From the NCBI GenBank assembly GCA_024233005.1, contig JACKQE010000010.1, positions 148,540 to 212,539 on the forward strand: a DNA stretch of 64,000 nucleotides, given 5' to 3'. Source of the DNA: Akkermansiaceae bacterium (GTDB taxonomy: Bacteria > Verrucomicrobiota > Verrucomicrobiia > Verrucomicrobiales > DEV007). A program made the translations under genes and the position numbers. Shown one piece after another: positions 43,729 to 52,933 of this stretch; the stretch's first letter is position 1, and every line of letters starts with the position of its first letter. A model generated the notes under the pieces. The model worked only from the letters and a program-made list of their open reading frames with translations, was not told the DNA's origin and searched no databases.

Positions 43729-46728
43729 TCAGGGAAGTGGGCTTTTGAGATAGGCAATCAGGTCGGCCATTTGCCCGGGAGGCAATGCCGATTCGAACCC
43801 TTCGGGCATCAAGGAGACACCCCTGGTGACGAGTCGCTTGAGCTGACTTCGGAGCAGGCCGACCTTGGTGCCGTCCGACTGCCTGATCAGAAGACCGGAA
43901 TCCGACTCACTGAGCAGGGTTCCGCTGACCGTTTTGCCGTCCTTCAATTCCGCGAGATGCTCCACGAACTCGGAGGCGACTTCGCGGCTGGGATCCAGAA
44001 TGTTGACGAGGATCTGCTCTTCCGTCCAGGCTTGCACGGTCGCCAGATTGGGTCCGATGGTGGCGGTGCCCTCATCCTGACGGCGATGGCAGGCGCTGCA
44101 CCATTGGCGGAACAGGATCAATCCGGCTGCCGCATCACCCGGTAGCGTCCGGGTTTCAAGGGATGTGGAGTATTGTTTGATGACTGAGTCCCGGGGGCGG
44201 GCGCCACTGAACAGAGTCTTCGCGGCTTCGGCTATGGTGGGGTCCGGATGGGTCAGCAAGGCCTCGCGACGGGTGGCGGACAGGTGGACCGGCGAAACCA
44301 GTCCTTGTCCGACGGCCCTCAACAAGGCCGGCATTCGTTCTTCCCGGGAGAACCACACTTCCAGGGCGGCATTCCGCAATGTGGGGGTCAAGGAGGGCCA
44401 AAGACCTTCCACGGCCAGGGCCGGTTCCTGCCCCGGGAGCATCGCAAGGGCCTGCAGGGCTGCGATGGCCATTTCAGTCTCCTTGCTCTGCGAAACCACT
44501 CCGGAGAGGCTTTGGACGGCTTCCGACACGGGCGCAAAACGTAGCAGGGGCAACAGCCTGGCCTTGGAGTCCAATGCCACTGAGGGATCGCTGACCAGCG
44601 AGGAGATGCCGGGCAACGCGTGCTGCTTGAGATCCCGGACTCCCCGGCTCTCGCTGAAAGCGAACACATCCTGGTCAGGCCCAAGACCTTCACTCAATGC
44701 CGCCAACGCCGTCAGCGCGGCGGCAGGAGCTGGCCCGGCAGCGTCTTCGGCCGTCACCAGGGCGCCATTGATCGCGTGGCAGAGGCGTCCTGCTTCGCCC
44801 GGGTCCGGGATCCGCGCCAGCGCGAAAGCCCTCAACCGGAGCAACGGGCTGTCGGAGGGATCTGCAGGCTTGATGGGCCAGGGCAGGTCCAAGCGGCCTC
44901 CCGAGGCATAGAGGAGGGCCTCGTTGAGCCACGGTTGATCGACAGCCGCAACGGAGGCGAAGAATGCGGGAGCGGTCGGGTGGTTCGAGAGCCCCAGAAC
45001 CTTGGTGGTCAACAGGGCTTGAAAGACCACCGGTGCCGGGTGGTTGAGCGGGTCCGTGTCCAGAATCAGGCCCTGCAGAACCGTGGCTTCGGGAAATTCC
45101 ACCGCCAGCCGCAGGGCAGCTTCCTGCACCATCGGAAATCGCTTGTCCATGGCGGTGATCAGATCAGGCCCCGTCAAGGCTCCAAGGCCATGGAGCGACC
45201 ACAAGGCATGCAGCCGTCCCAAGGCCGACGGACTGTGTTCCAGTAGCTGGCGCAGGGAGGACACCGCTGCGACATCCTGACGCTCAAAGAGCAAACGGTG
45301 CGCCGTCTCGCGATGCCAGGCGTTGGGATGGGGCAGAAGGGCCACCAGCTCTTCGGTGGCGCAGCTGCCCAGATCGTTGATTTTGCGAGATTGAAACGCC
45401 GGTGGTTCCAACCGCCAGAGACGCCCCCGATCCATGCCCCTTCGGAGATCCAGCCTGGCGTGGAGGTCATCCGGGATCGACCACGGATGTTCGATGGTTT
45501 CGCGGTACATGTCCGACACTGTCAGGCAGCCTTGGGGGTCATTCGTGAAATTCACCGGACGATGCCAGATGTCCCGACTGGCGCAAAATTCGACCCCTTC
45601 ATCGAGCCGGTGCGCGGTGAAGGTGCAGCCCTGACGGCGCAAGCCAAGCCGGTAAAACAGATTGGCAGCCACATCGGCGACAAAGACCTGGCCGCGGAAC
45701 GATTCAGGATAGGCATCTCCCCGATAGAGAGTGACGCCGGAGGAGGAAGTCACCACCCCGGAGCCGACCAGTTCACTGTGGGGATAGCGCCCCTCGAGGG
45801 TGCGGGCCCAGCGTTCCGCGCGCACGACCCGCCATGTCTCTGGCGGACTGATCCGGTGGACCGGAAGACTGTCGCCGGAAAGCGCCGCATCGTGAAGCGG
45901 GGGGAGGGAAGGAAGGAACGCCACCGACCCCAGATCGCGCGGGGAAAACAGGACCTGTTGGGCCGGATTCCGGATGTTGCAGACAAACCGGTTTCCCGCA
46001 TCGTCGAAACTGTGGCCAAAACGGGCTCCCCCGGATTCCAACCGGGCATCCCCGGTCCTCGGATCGAAAGACACATCGGCCCGGATCACTTTCAATGGCG
46101 GCCCTTGAGTTCCGGGGCGGAGCAGGCTGGCTCCGTTCGAGCCCGCCGCCAGATAAATTCGATGGTCGAGCCCCCACACCGGATTGTTCGCCACCGACTG
46201 CACATTGTACTTGCGAAAGCCGGTCCAAACCCGCTCCCTCTGGTCGGCGCGCCCATCGCCATCGGTGTCTTTGAGATACAGCCAGTCGGGCGTGGCGATG
46301 ACGAAAATTCCTCCCTTCCAACAGGCCATCCCAGTAGGCCAGGACAATCCTTCCGCAAAGACCGTGGATTGGTCGAAGATCCCGTCTCCATCGGTGTCCA
46401 CCAGACGTCGAATGCGGCCGATCGGCGCATCCGTGGGATTTTCCTGGTTCGGGTGGTGCTGGGCCGGATCGGTGTAAGGATAGTCGTTCATTTCGGCCAC
46501 ATAGGCTCGCCCTGCTTCGTCGTAGGTCACCGAGACCGGATCGGTGACCATTGGTTCCGCGGCGAGCAGCCGCATCGTAAAACCCTGCCCGACTTGGAAA
46601 GCAGTCGCCGCGTCTTCGGGCGAACGGGGAGGGATCGGGGGAAACGGAGGGGCGGGATCCTCGGCGAATGCTGGAAATCCGGGAACGATGAGGGCACCCC
46701 AGAACACAAGGAAGCGGATCAGGTTCAT
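43729..46728 (-). CDS. Secreted PVC-type propeller, HEAT-repeat and c-type cytochrome protein (second copy)
   Basis: From the ATG at 46728 the protein has 999 residues with a signal peptide (LIRFLVFWGALIVPGFPAFA), the propeller region (VTDPVSVTYDEAG, VDTDGDGIFDQSTVFAEGL, FVIATPDWLYL), helical HEAT-like repeats, and a C-terminal haem domain with CSACH at 877-881 and MPEGFESALPPGQMADLIAYL. It is a paralogue of the protein at 18476-21430. Its start overlaps the stop of the upstream amidohydrolase-like gene in an ATGA arrangement, making it the third gene of a tightly coupled operon. Role: probable periplasmic redox protein. Confidence 0.88.
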   Translation of the reverse strand: MNLIRFLVFWGALIVPGFPAFAEDPAPPFPPIPPRSPEDAATAFQVGQGFTMRLLAAEPMVTDPVSVTYDEAGRAYVAEMNDYPYTDPAQHHPNQENPTDAPIGRIRRLVDTDGDGIFDQSTVFAEGLSWPTGMACWKGGIFVIATPDWLYLKDTDGDGRADQRERVWTGFRKYNVQSVANNPVWGLDHRIYLAAGSNGASLLRPGTQGPPLKVIRADVSFDPRTGDARLESGGARFGHSFDDAGNRFVCNIRNPAQQVLFSPRDLGSVAFLPSLPPLHDAALSGDSLPVHRISPPETWRVVRAERWARTLEGRYPHSELVGSGVVTSSSGVTLYRGDAYPESFRGQVFVADVAANLFYRLGLRRQGCTFTAHRLDEGVEFCASRDIWHRPVNFTNDPQGCLTVSDMYRETIEHPWSIPDDLHARLDLRRGMDRGRLWRLEPPAFQSRKINDLGSCATEELVALLPHPNAWHRETAHRLLFERQDVAAVSSLRQLLEHSPSALGRLHALWSLHGLGALTGPDLITAMDKRFPMVQEAALRLAVEFPEATVLQGLILDTDPLNHPAPVVFQALLTTKVLGLSNHPTAPAFFASVAAVDQPWLNEALLYASGGRLDLPWPIKPADPSDSPLLRLRAFALARIPDPGEAGRLCHAINGALVTAEDAAGPAPAAALTALAALSEGLGPDQDVFAFSESRGVRDLKQHALPGISSLVSDPSVALDSKARLLPLLRFAPVSEAVQSLSGVVSQSKETEMAIAALQALAMLPGQEPALAVEGLWPSLTPTLRNAALEVWFSREERMPALLRAVGQGLVSPVHLSATRREALLTHPDPTIAEAAKTLFSGARPRDSVIKQYSTSLETRTLPGDAAAGLILFRQWCSACHRRQDEGTATIGPNLATVQAWTEEQILVNILDPSREVASEFVEHLAELKDGKTVSGTLLSESDSGLLIRQSDGTKVGLLRSQLKRLVTRGVSLMPEGFESALPPGQMADLIAYLKSPLP

Positions 46729-47564
46729 GGCAGGTGGGAAGACCAGGCCTCGGCACGTCTCCAACAAAGGTCGATCACGGTGGTGGCAGGCAGGGCCGAT
46801 TCGACCAGTTTCAAATGGGCTGACTCGGCGATGAAAAAGGGCGCGTAACTACCGAATAGCAGGGCTCCCGGCAGTTTTTCTTCAAACTGGGCAACCCCTG
46901 CGATCCCTTCCAGCATGGCATGGTCAAACCGGATCTCCGCGTCGACGAGTCTTTTCAACAGGAGCCGATCGGCAAGGGTGGGAAGCGCATTGAGCAATTG
47001 GATTCTCAAGCCGGGCCGCATCAGCGCGGGCAGGGGAGCGGGCGAGACCTCTTTCCAGCTGACCTGGGCAAGGGTCCGGGCATCTTCGAGGCGAATTGCC
47101 AGTTGCACGAGGAGACGCGCTTCTGCCGCTGCCGCGAGGCATTCGACCAACGCTGGATGCTCCAGGTCATAGCCATGAGGACCGGGAAGGAGACGGAGCC
47201 CGGGCATGGCGTGATCCTTTGCGCAGCGTCGGAGGGTTTCCTCCCAACCGCTTCTGGTGGGATCCACTGCTCCAAAAGCCCTCAGGCGTGTCGGACCGGG
47301 GAAACGGTGGCACCGCTCCGCGAGCCGGGAATTGACTTCATCCAGATCCCGGTGCAGCCAGCTTTCAAAACTCCCGGCCCACGCCTCGGTAACGCCCGAT
47401 TCCTCAGGGAACGACAATTCTGGAAGATGCCTCCAGGGATGCTGGCCAAGCCACACCTGGGTGTCCACCACAGGAAGGGGGGCAGGACGGGCTTCAGCCG
47501 GTAGGCTCACTGGTGTGGCCGCCAGTCCGGCGAGTGGCAGGGTCAAAAGGTGCCGTCGGTTCAT
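46725..47564 (-). CDS. Secreted amidohydrolase-family-2-like protein, catalytic metal site apparently degraded
   Basis: The 279-residue protein starts MNRRHLLTLPLAGLAATPVS, a short Tat- or Sec-type signal peptide, followed by a TIM-barrel-like chain. The usual DxHxH metal motif at the start of the barrel is replaced by VVDTQVWLG, and conserved later histidines are not evident, so it may be inactive or metal-independent. It is flanked on both sides by 4-bp ATGA overlaps, upstream with an intact amidohydrolase and downstream with the PVC haem protein, so all three are co-translated. Lactonase or decarboxylase activity is a family-level guess. Confidence 0.65.
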   Translation of the reverse strand: MNRRHLLTLPLAGLAATPVSLPAEARPAPLPVVDTQVWLGQHPWRHLPELSFPEESGVTEAWAGSFESWLHRDLDEVNSRLAERCHRFPGPTRLRAFGAVDPTRSGWEETLRRCAKDHAMPGLRLLPGPHGYDLEHPALVECLAAAAEARLLVQLAIRLEDARTLAQVSWKEVSPAPLPALMRPGLRIQLLNALPTLADRLLLKRLVDAEIRFDHAMLEGIAGVAQFEEKLPGALLFGSYAPFFIAESAHLKLVESALPATTVIDLCWRRAEAWSSHLP

Positions 47565-48319
47565 GATTGAAGCAGGCGGGCCAAGTTGTCTCCCAGGATG
47601 AGACGCTTTGCGGCCTCATCAATTCGGGCGCCGCTGACTTTGGCGAGTTGTGAGGCAAAGCTTCGTCCCGGGGCGTCGCTTCCCCAGACGATTCTGGCCG
47701 CGCCAAGTTCCCGGACCGCCATTTCGACAAATCCGGCAGTCGGATCCGATCCCCCGATTCCGAGATGGATCTGGGGATGCTGCCGGATCGCGGCAATGCC
47801 GCGCTCCCAGTCCCCTCCGGCATGGCCGCAGATCAGTTTCATCCCCGGGAATCGGGCTCCCAAAGCGGCGACGTCGTCGGGGGTGCTTTCCCCGGGGAGT
47901 TGGCCGCTCACTTTGAGCCAGGTGTGCTGAAAGACCACGACGTTCAACTCCTCCGCCCGGCGGAAGATGGGATCCATCGCGGGATCGCTGCAGCGTCGCG
48001 CCACCCACAGTTTGATGCCCCGCATCGGACCATCTCTGACGCAGCGGTTCAGCTCCTCGAGACTGGCGGCGACATGTTCCCCACTCAGATAGACAAACCC
48101 GGTCAGCTGGTCGGGATGGGCGCTGACTGCTTCCAAAACCTGGTCATTCTGGCGTCGCAGATCCGCGGGGGAGGGATTCGTCAGGAAGGGGTAGCCCATG
48201 AACAGGCAAAAATGACCGATTCCGAGGCGCTGGCCCACCTCGATGAGATACCGGGCCTTTTCCGCCGGTGATTCTCCGGGCAGGGCTTGGCTGAGGTGGC
48301 AGTGAAGATCCCGGATCAT
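47561..48319 (-). CDS. Amidohydrolase family 2 protein (lactonase/decarboxylase type)
   Basis: The 252-residue protein has the metal motif DLHCH at residues 4-8 (His6, His8), a strand with GIKLWVAR, later His in VVFQHTW and ICGHAGGDW, and the active-site Asp in VWGSDAPG. It has no signal peptide, so it is cytoplasmic. The family includes L-fuconolactone hydrolases and other sugar-acid lactonases. It is first in a three-gene unit with the next two genes overlapping by 4 bp each. Confidence 0.82.
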   Translation of the reverse strand: MIRDLHCHLSQALPGESPAEKARYLIEVGQRLGIGHFCLFMGYPFLTNPSPADLRRQNDQVLEAVSAHPDQLTGFVYLSGEHVAASLEELNRCVRDGPMRGIKLWVARRCSDPAMDPIFRRAEELNVVVFQHTWLKVSGQLPGESTPDDVAALGARFPGMKLICGHAGGDWERGIAAIRQHPQIHLGIGGSDPTAGFVEMAVRELGAARIVWGSDAPGRSFASQLAKVSGARIDEAAKRLILGDNLARLLQS

Positions 48320-48448
48320 GCGTCCGACATCCTACCGGGAGGCGTTGCCGGGGGCAATCTTAATTGGAGCCTTTGAATCCCGGAACGAACGGGTGGGAGG
48401 TCGCCCTGGAGCGGCCTACTCACCGGACCTTTCCCGGTCGAACTCGGG

Positions 48449-48787
48449 CTACCCATTCACCTTTTTCACAAAGCAGGCTTTCAAACCGATCGCGATGCCA
48501 TCCATCTTGCAGGAAATTTCGTGATCTCCATCAACGAGCCGGATCGGTCCGGATTTGGTGCCAATTTTCAGCACCTGAGATGAGCCCTTGAGTTTCAGGT
48601 CTTTGATCATGGCCACGAGGTCTCCATCAGAAAGGACGTTGCCGTAGGCATCCTTGACGATCCGGCCCACCTCGGCGTCCTCCTGATTTTCGATCGGCCA
48701 TTCATGGCCGCAGGTCAGGCATTCCAAGTGGCCTGGAAAGGTCAGGATCTCGGTCATTTCACACATCGGACAAGTGGGCTGGCTCAT
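48449..48787 (-). CDS. yjdM: YjdM/PhnA-type zinc-ribbon protein
   Basis: From the ATG at 48787 the 112-residue protein has an N-terminal zinc ribbon (CPMC at 6-9 and CLTC) followed by the conserved VKDAYGNVLSDGDLVAMIKDLKLKGSS and KIGTKSGPIRLVDGDHEISCKMDGI stretches, all typical of the YjdM/PhnA family. The name PhnA links it to alkylphosphonate utilisation, but the family role is not established. No phn genes are near. It stands alone, on the minus strand downstream of a cupin gene. Confidence 0.92.
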   Translation of the reverse strand: MSQPTCPMCEMTEILTFPGHLECLTCGHEWPIENQEDAEVGRIVKDAYGNVLSDGDLVAMIKDLKLKGSSQVLKIGTKSGPIRLVDGDHEISCKMDGIAIGLKACFVKKVNG

Positions 48788-48855
48788 GGGAGTCACCCAA
48801 GAGCCCAACTGGCAGAAACTCAAGTAATCTCTCCGATTGTTTGCTGGGGAGCGCG

Positions 48856-49314
48856 TCATTCGGGAGTGGGGGGCGGCCAAATCGTTCCCGCCAGTTCCGG
48901 GGGCAGCTGCGTGGGATCCACCGGGTAGTATTGGGAAAAGTCAGGCGGCTCGCCGGGAGGAAACTCCGTTTCCGGTGCTCCGATGATGAGCCACAGAACA
49001 TCCTCATCGGTGTCATTGAAGACCTGACGCAGTTGTTGGGGACCGATCAAGACCCCTCCATAGCGGGGGACCGTCAGGGTTTCCTCCCCCACCCGGATCC
49101 GCCCCACGCCTTCGAGGACGAAGTAAAATTCTTCCGCGAGGACATGCCGGTGAAGGGTGTTGGCACTGTGGGGAGGCAACCTCCACAAGCGCGCCCCCAG
49201 GAGTTCACTGCCGGTCCGTTCCAGATAGTCCGCATTGGGAATCCGCATCCTGTGGGAAGGCCTCCAAAACAAATCCTCCGGTCTGATCAGAAAATGGCCA
49301 TCGATTGGTTTCAT
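48856..49314 (-). CDS. Cupin-domain protein
   Basis: From the ATG at 49314 the product has 152 residues with a single cupin barrel: the LHRHVLAEEFYFVLEGVG motif carries metal-ligand His and Glu residues, and VPRYGGVLIGPQQLRQVFN is the second motif, in which the usual His is not obvious. The C-terminal tail (PPDFSQYYPVDPTQLPPEL) is Pro-rich. The longer reading to 49455 is not cupin-like. It is divergent from the methyltransferase gene, whose promoter lies in the 119-bp gap. Substrate unknown. Confidence 0.75.
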   Translation of the reverse strand: MKPIDGHFLIRPEDLFWRPSHRMRIPNADYLERTGSELLGARLWRLPPHSANTLHRHVLAEEFYFVLEGVGRIRVGEETLTVPRYGGVLIGPQQLRQVFNDTDEDVLWLIIGAPETEFPPGEPPDFSQYYPVDPTQLPPELAGTIWPPPTPE

Positions 49315-49419
49315 ACGGATCCATTGTGTCTCGGAGCGGGCTCCCCGGCAAGTTCCGCGGCACATTCGGATGCGCCTGACCGCGAAGAAGCCGGGCTGGC
49401 GGGGATGATTCGCCAGCGG

Positions 49420-49425
49420 TATAAT
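49420..49425 (+). promoter_or_regulatory. Consensus -10 box 8 bases before the methyltransferase start
   Basis: A perfect TATAAT occupies 49420-49425 and is followed by 8 bases and the ATG at 49434. With normal spacing, transcription would begin at or next to the ATG, so the mRNA would be leaderless. The -35 region at 17-18 bp (TGGCGG or CTGGCG) is weak. Confidence 0.55.
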
Positions 49426-49433
49426 GCCCCACC

Positions 49434-50450
49434 ATGAATCCTTCCGACGCGCCACCTTCGCCCCAGTTGTTCTTCGAAACGATCAATGCTTACCAAAAGA
49501 CAGCCGCGTTGAAAGCCGCGATCGACCTCGGACTCTTCACCGCGATTGGTGCCAATCCCTCGACCGCCGGCGATATTGCCTCCAAGTGCGGATGTCCCGA
49601 GCGTGGGATCCGCATTCTGAGCGACAACCTGGTGATCATGGGATTCCTCACCAAAGCAGGATCGTCCTATGCGTTGACGCCCTCGTCCGCCGTGTTCCTT
49701 GATGCAAGCTCCCCGGCGTATTTCGGCGGGGCGGTGAATTTCCTCCTGGCGCCCGGTCTCACCGAGGCTTTCGGCGACCTTGCCTCGACCATCCGGAGTG
49801 GTCGCCTGCATTCCTCCGAACACGGCACCACCGCCCCTGATCATCCGGCTTGGATCGAGTTTGCCCGGGCCATGGGGCCGATGATGAGCCCCGCCGCGCA
49901 AGGGGCCGCGGACTTGGTTGCGCTGGATTCCTCACGGGACACCCGGGTGCTGGATATTTCGGCGAGCCATGGAGCCTACGGCATTGCGATGGCTCGAAAG
50001 CAGCCGCGGTGTCACCTCGTGGCCCTGGACTGGGAGGCGGTGCTCGCCATCACCGAGGAGAATGCGGTCGCCGCCGGGATTGCCGGGCGGTTCAGCAAAA
50101 TCGTGGGCGATGCCTTCACGGTTGATCTCGGTTCGGAATACGATGTCGTGCTGATTCCCAATTTCCTGCATCATTTCAACGCCACCCAGTGCGCGGATTT
50201 CCTGCGGCGAATCCATGCCGCGCTTCGGCCGGGGGGGCAGGTGGTCATCGTGGAGTTCGTCCCCAATGAGGACCGGGTTACCCCTCCGTCCTCCGCGGGA
50301 TTCAGCTTGGTTATGCTCGGCACCACCCCGGAGGGCGATGCCTACACTTTCAATGAATACCGAGCCATGTTGCAGGAGGCCGGGTTTCACGGAGCGGAAC
50401 TGCATCCTCTGCCCCCAACCGCCCAAAGTGCGATCACGGCCACGGCCTGA
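49434..50450 (+). CDS. SAM-dependent O-methyltransferase (COMT-like)
   Basis: The 338-residue product has an N-terminal helical dimerisation region with a winged-helix segment (KTAALKAAIDLGLF, STAGDIASKCGC) and a C-terminal Rossmann-type methyltransferase domain: VLDISASHGAYGIAMA (motif I, with the usual G-rich loop altered), ALDWEAVLAI, and the LIPNFLHHF motif with the likely catalytic His. It resembles class I O-methyltransferases such as COMT and hydroxyneurosporene methyltransferases. A TATAAT 8 bases before the ATG suggests leaderless expression. No pathway neighbours were found; substrate unknown. Confidence 0.85.
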   Translation: MNPSDAPPSPQLFFETINAYQKTAALKAAIDLGLFTAIGANPSTAGDIASKCGCPERGIRILSDNLVIMGFLTKAGSSYALTPSSAVFLDASSPAYFGGAVNFLLAPGLTEAFGDLASTIRSGRLHSSEHGTTAPDHPAWIEFARAMGPMMSPAAQGAADLVALDSSRDTRVLDISASHGAYGIAMARKQPRCHLVALDWEAVLAITEENAVAAGIAGRFSKIVGDAFTVDLGSEYDVVLIPNFLHHFNATQCADFLRRIHAALRPGGQVVIVEFVPNEDRVTPPSSAGFSLVMLGTTPEGDAYTFNEYRAMLQEAGFHGAELHPLPPTAQSAITATA

Positions 50451-50834
50451 GACCAGGAGTGCCTGGCCATTCCGTGTTTCCAGTGATCTGGGGTATGTTC
50501 AACAACGTGCTGGCCAAGGGGGACGGACACTGTCTCGTTGCGCGATGCTGACACTCCCAGATCAACATCGCCCTGTTCGGTTGGGGAGTGTTGCCCGGAT
50601 GCCGCTCGGAGTCCGCTGCGTTGCGCCTGGGCAGGAGTGAGAACAGGATCAGATCCTCAAATTCGCAAGGGCATCCGGCGGGATGACGGGCACTGGCTCC
50701 GAGAGAAAGGGATTTCACACCCGCAACCGGCTTGCCTGGCAATTCTCCGCTTGGCCTTGCAGAGGCGGATTTATTGCGGATGCTTCACGTTCGAGGGACG
50801 ACGTCCGCCACGAGGGGAGTTTTTATGCCAGAGG
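50451..50834 (+). other. Intergenic region without a supported gene
   Basis: Between the methyltransferase stop and the convergent membrane-protein stop I see no protein-coding signal, no RNA gene and no clear terminator. Short ORFs here have no recognisable content. The base composition is close to that of neighbouring coding DNA, so a decayed gene is possible. Confidence 0.4.
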
Positions 50835-51593
50835 TCAGCGCAGCAGAAACGACGAGATTTGATCCCAAACCTGGGTTCTGGCTCCCAGGGAGATTCCCAC
50901 GCTGCTGGCCGTGAGAAGAGTGAAGCCGGCAGCAAACCAACGGTCGAACTTCCTGGTGAGAAAGAGTTTGATGGCCAGCAGGAGCATGCCGAGCAACACC
51001 ATGACAAGGAAGGCCGTGAAAAAAGTTTCGAGCCGCGTTCCGACATACCATTGGTTTAGCACAGGGATCCTGGCCAACGCGGCGGACAGAATTGAAAGCG
51101 AAGCCAGCAGCATCATCGGTCGGTGAATTTCGGGGCGCCTGCGGTTCAGCACTCCCGCCAGAACGAAGCCGCCGAAAAGGACGATGCTGCCCACCGGCAC
51201 CGCCAGGAACTGTTTCGTGACCAGTCCAAACCGCTGCAGGTCAGGGGGTGTCACCTTCGTCGCCTCGATGCCGACGCACAGGCCGACCACGACCAACGCG
51301 GCTGCCAACAGCGCCCCGAATCGTCCCAGCATCATGTGGACCCGCTTGCGGTGCATGGCGACCAACAGCGGTTGGATCGAAGAAAGCACCATCCAGGCCG
51401 TCATCAGAACACCGTGGGTGATGAGCAGGGGACGGATCGGAGGCGGCAGGGGGCGACCGGGAAACGCGTTGCCTTGCAGGTAAAACATCCGGAAGCCGAT
51501 GAGGGTGAACGCAAGCAGCGTGATCGATGCGATCGTGTAAAACCACCGTTCGTGGGGCCGGGATGCGGACCGGTGAGTCGTGTTGGGATTCAT
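50835..51593 (-). CDS. DUF420-like multi-pass membrane protein
   Basis: From the ATG at 51593 the 252-residue protein has about seven hydrophobic segments (for example FYTIASITLLAFTLIGF, ALLAAALVVVGLCVG, GSIVLFGGFVLAGVL). HGVLMTAWMVLSSIQPLLVAMHRKRVHMMLG, with several His residues at membrane edges, suggests a haem- or metal-linked integral membrane protein of the DUF420/CtaM-like kind. No cytochrome oxidase genes are close, so a respiratory role is only inferred. The upstream in-frame reading to 51839 lacks membrane character. Confidence 0.6.
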   Translation of the reverse strand: MNPNTTHRSASRPHERWFYTIASITLLAFTLIGFRMFYLQGNAFPGRPLPPPIRPLLITHGVLMTAWMVLSSIQPLLVAMHRKRVHMMLGRFGALLAAALVVVGLCVGIEATKVTPPDLQRFGLVTKQFLAVPVGSIVLFGGFVLAGVLNRRRPEIHRPMMLLASLSILSAALARIPVLNQWYVGTRLETFFTAFLVMVLLGMLLLAIKLFLTRKFDRWFAAGFTLLTASSVGISLGARTQVWDQISSFLLR

Positions 51594-51866
51594 GGGCGAG
51601 GGAAAACCATTGAGGTGGATGGCGTTTCTGGGCGTGAGCCGCAAGCGAAGGATGCCGCAGTGGTGGGCTTTGTGGCAAGTCTTTTCCACCACCAGGAGTG
51701 CCAAGGGAGCCGGCTTCCCGGAAGCGAAGGCGGAGTCGACCCGGTATTGGAGCGGGCCCCGGTTGCGGATCGGATTGCGGCGCGATCCACCATGAGGGGA
51801 GCTCAATCCCACCCTCCCTCGGTGACCCGGAACGTCCACGTGATCTGCCCAAGACAGAGGAATTGC

Positions 51867-52631
51867 CTATCGACCACCCTGGAGAGATCTGTCGACCATC
51901 TTCTCATAGAATTTCCGCCGATCCTCCATTCCCATTCCCTTGTTCCTCAGGTCGATCATCTGCCGGTTGAGGTCTTCGCGTTGCTGGACGGACATCTTCG
52001 ACAGTTTCTCCACGATTTCCGGAGGAGGTTGCCGGGGATACCCATCACTGCTGTAGCCTTCCCGGTAATTCAGTGCGGCCTTCTTGGCCTCGTCGAGCTG
52101 TTCCGGAGTCAGGTTCCCCGGCCCCCCTCCGCCAGAAGGTCCTGTCCCTCTTCCCGCTCCTGGACCGTGACTCCGCGGGATCTTCTCATATCGGATGGAC
52201 ACCACCCCGCTGCCAGCCACATTGATCTGGGCCGTGAGGGTTTCGAGATCCGTCCGATCCCCTTTGACGCCCACCAACTGCCAGCCAAGGGGATTGGCTT
52301 CTTTGGAGACCGTGTAGGATTCCCGGGTTTCGAGGTCGAAAAGGGTGGCAAAGACATCATTCTCGATCTGGGCAACCCCGGTCAGGACCAGCGACTGGGA
52401 GAGGCCGATGGAACGTCCGAACGGTGAACTCCCCTTCAAGGCGGCAAAGTCCGCCTCCGTCAATGGCTCCGGAAGGATGGGCGAGCCGCCGCCTGGTGGC
52501 GCCTCCTCCGGCATGGCTTGACCCGCCCCAAGGACCAGCATCACCAGGCAGGAGGAAACCGTCCGGACCGGGCTCGATTTCAGAGGACAGCAAAGGCGGG
52601 GCACGAGGGGAATCTCAGGAATTCGGTTCAA
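51867..52631 (-). CDS. Secreted protein of unknown function with C-terminal helical region
   Basis: The 254-residue protein has an N-terminal hydrophobic signal (VSSCLVMLVLGAGQAMP), a beta-rich central domain (about residues 65-150: SLVLTGVAQIENDVFATLFDLETRESYTV), a Gly/Pro-rich linker, and a helical Lys/Arg/Glu-rich end (LTPEQLDEAKKAALNY, MSVQQREDLNRQMIDLRNKGMGMEDRRKFYEKM). I recognise no family. It faces the DUF420-like gene across a 273-bp gap. Confidence 0.55.
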   Translation of the reverse strand: MNRIPEIPLVPRLCCPLKSSPVRTVSSCLVMLVLGAGQAMPEEAPPGGGSPILPEPLTEADFAALKGSSPFGRSIGLSQSLVLTGVAQIENDVFATLFDLETRESYTVSKEANPLGWQLVGVKGDRTDLETLTAQINVAGSGVVSIRYEKIPRSHGPGAGRGTGPSGGGGPGNLTPEQLDEAKKAALNYREGYSSDGYPRQPPPEIVEKLSKMSVQQREDLNRQMIDLRNKGMGMEDRRKFYEKMVDRSLQGGR

Positions 52632-52933
52632 GGTGGGGTGATCCCAGGCAACCTGGGGTTGTCCGGAAGACCCGCGGCCCCTCAGGCCGACTCAGCCAAA
52701 GGCACGGATCCCGGACCTGCCCAGCTTAAGCCCGACCATCGGTTGCCATAGATCCACGATCACGTGAGTCATCGCCTTGATCATTTGCCGGTTGTGGCGC
52801 AGGACGGTCGGCTCGGACCGCGCAGCTGCGGTCGCGGATACCCAAGGGAAGGTTTCCCTCTGGCGGCCTCAGGGAAGGGTTGCCAACGAGGGGGCGACAC
52901 GGTAGGAAAGGGAGGAGCCTCAACCCGATCATC
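52632..52933. other. Divergent intergenic region
   Basis: This 302-bp gap separates two divergent secreted-protein genes and probably holds both promoters. A short inverted repeat, CCCAGG (52643-52648) and CCTGGG (52652-52657) around CAA, could be an operator. A GGGAGGAG lies about 18 bases before the plus-strand ATG, further than usual for a ribosome site. No other element is clear. Confidence 0.4.

Noticed and set aside
45298..46848. 516-codon plus-strand ORF opposite the PVC haem protein
   Set aside because: Shadow ORF: the propeller and haem motifs are on the minus strand.
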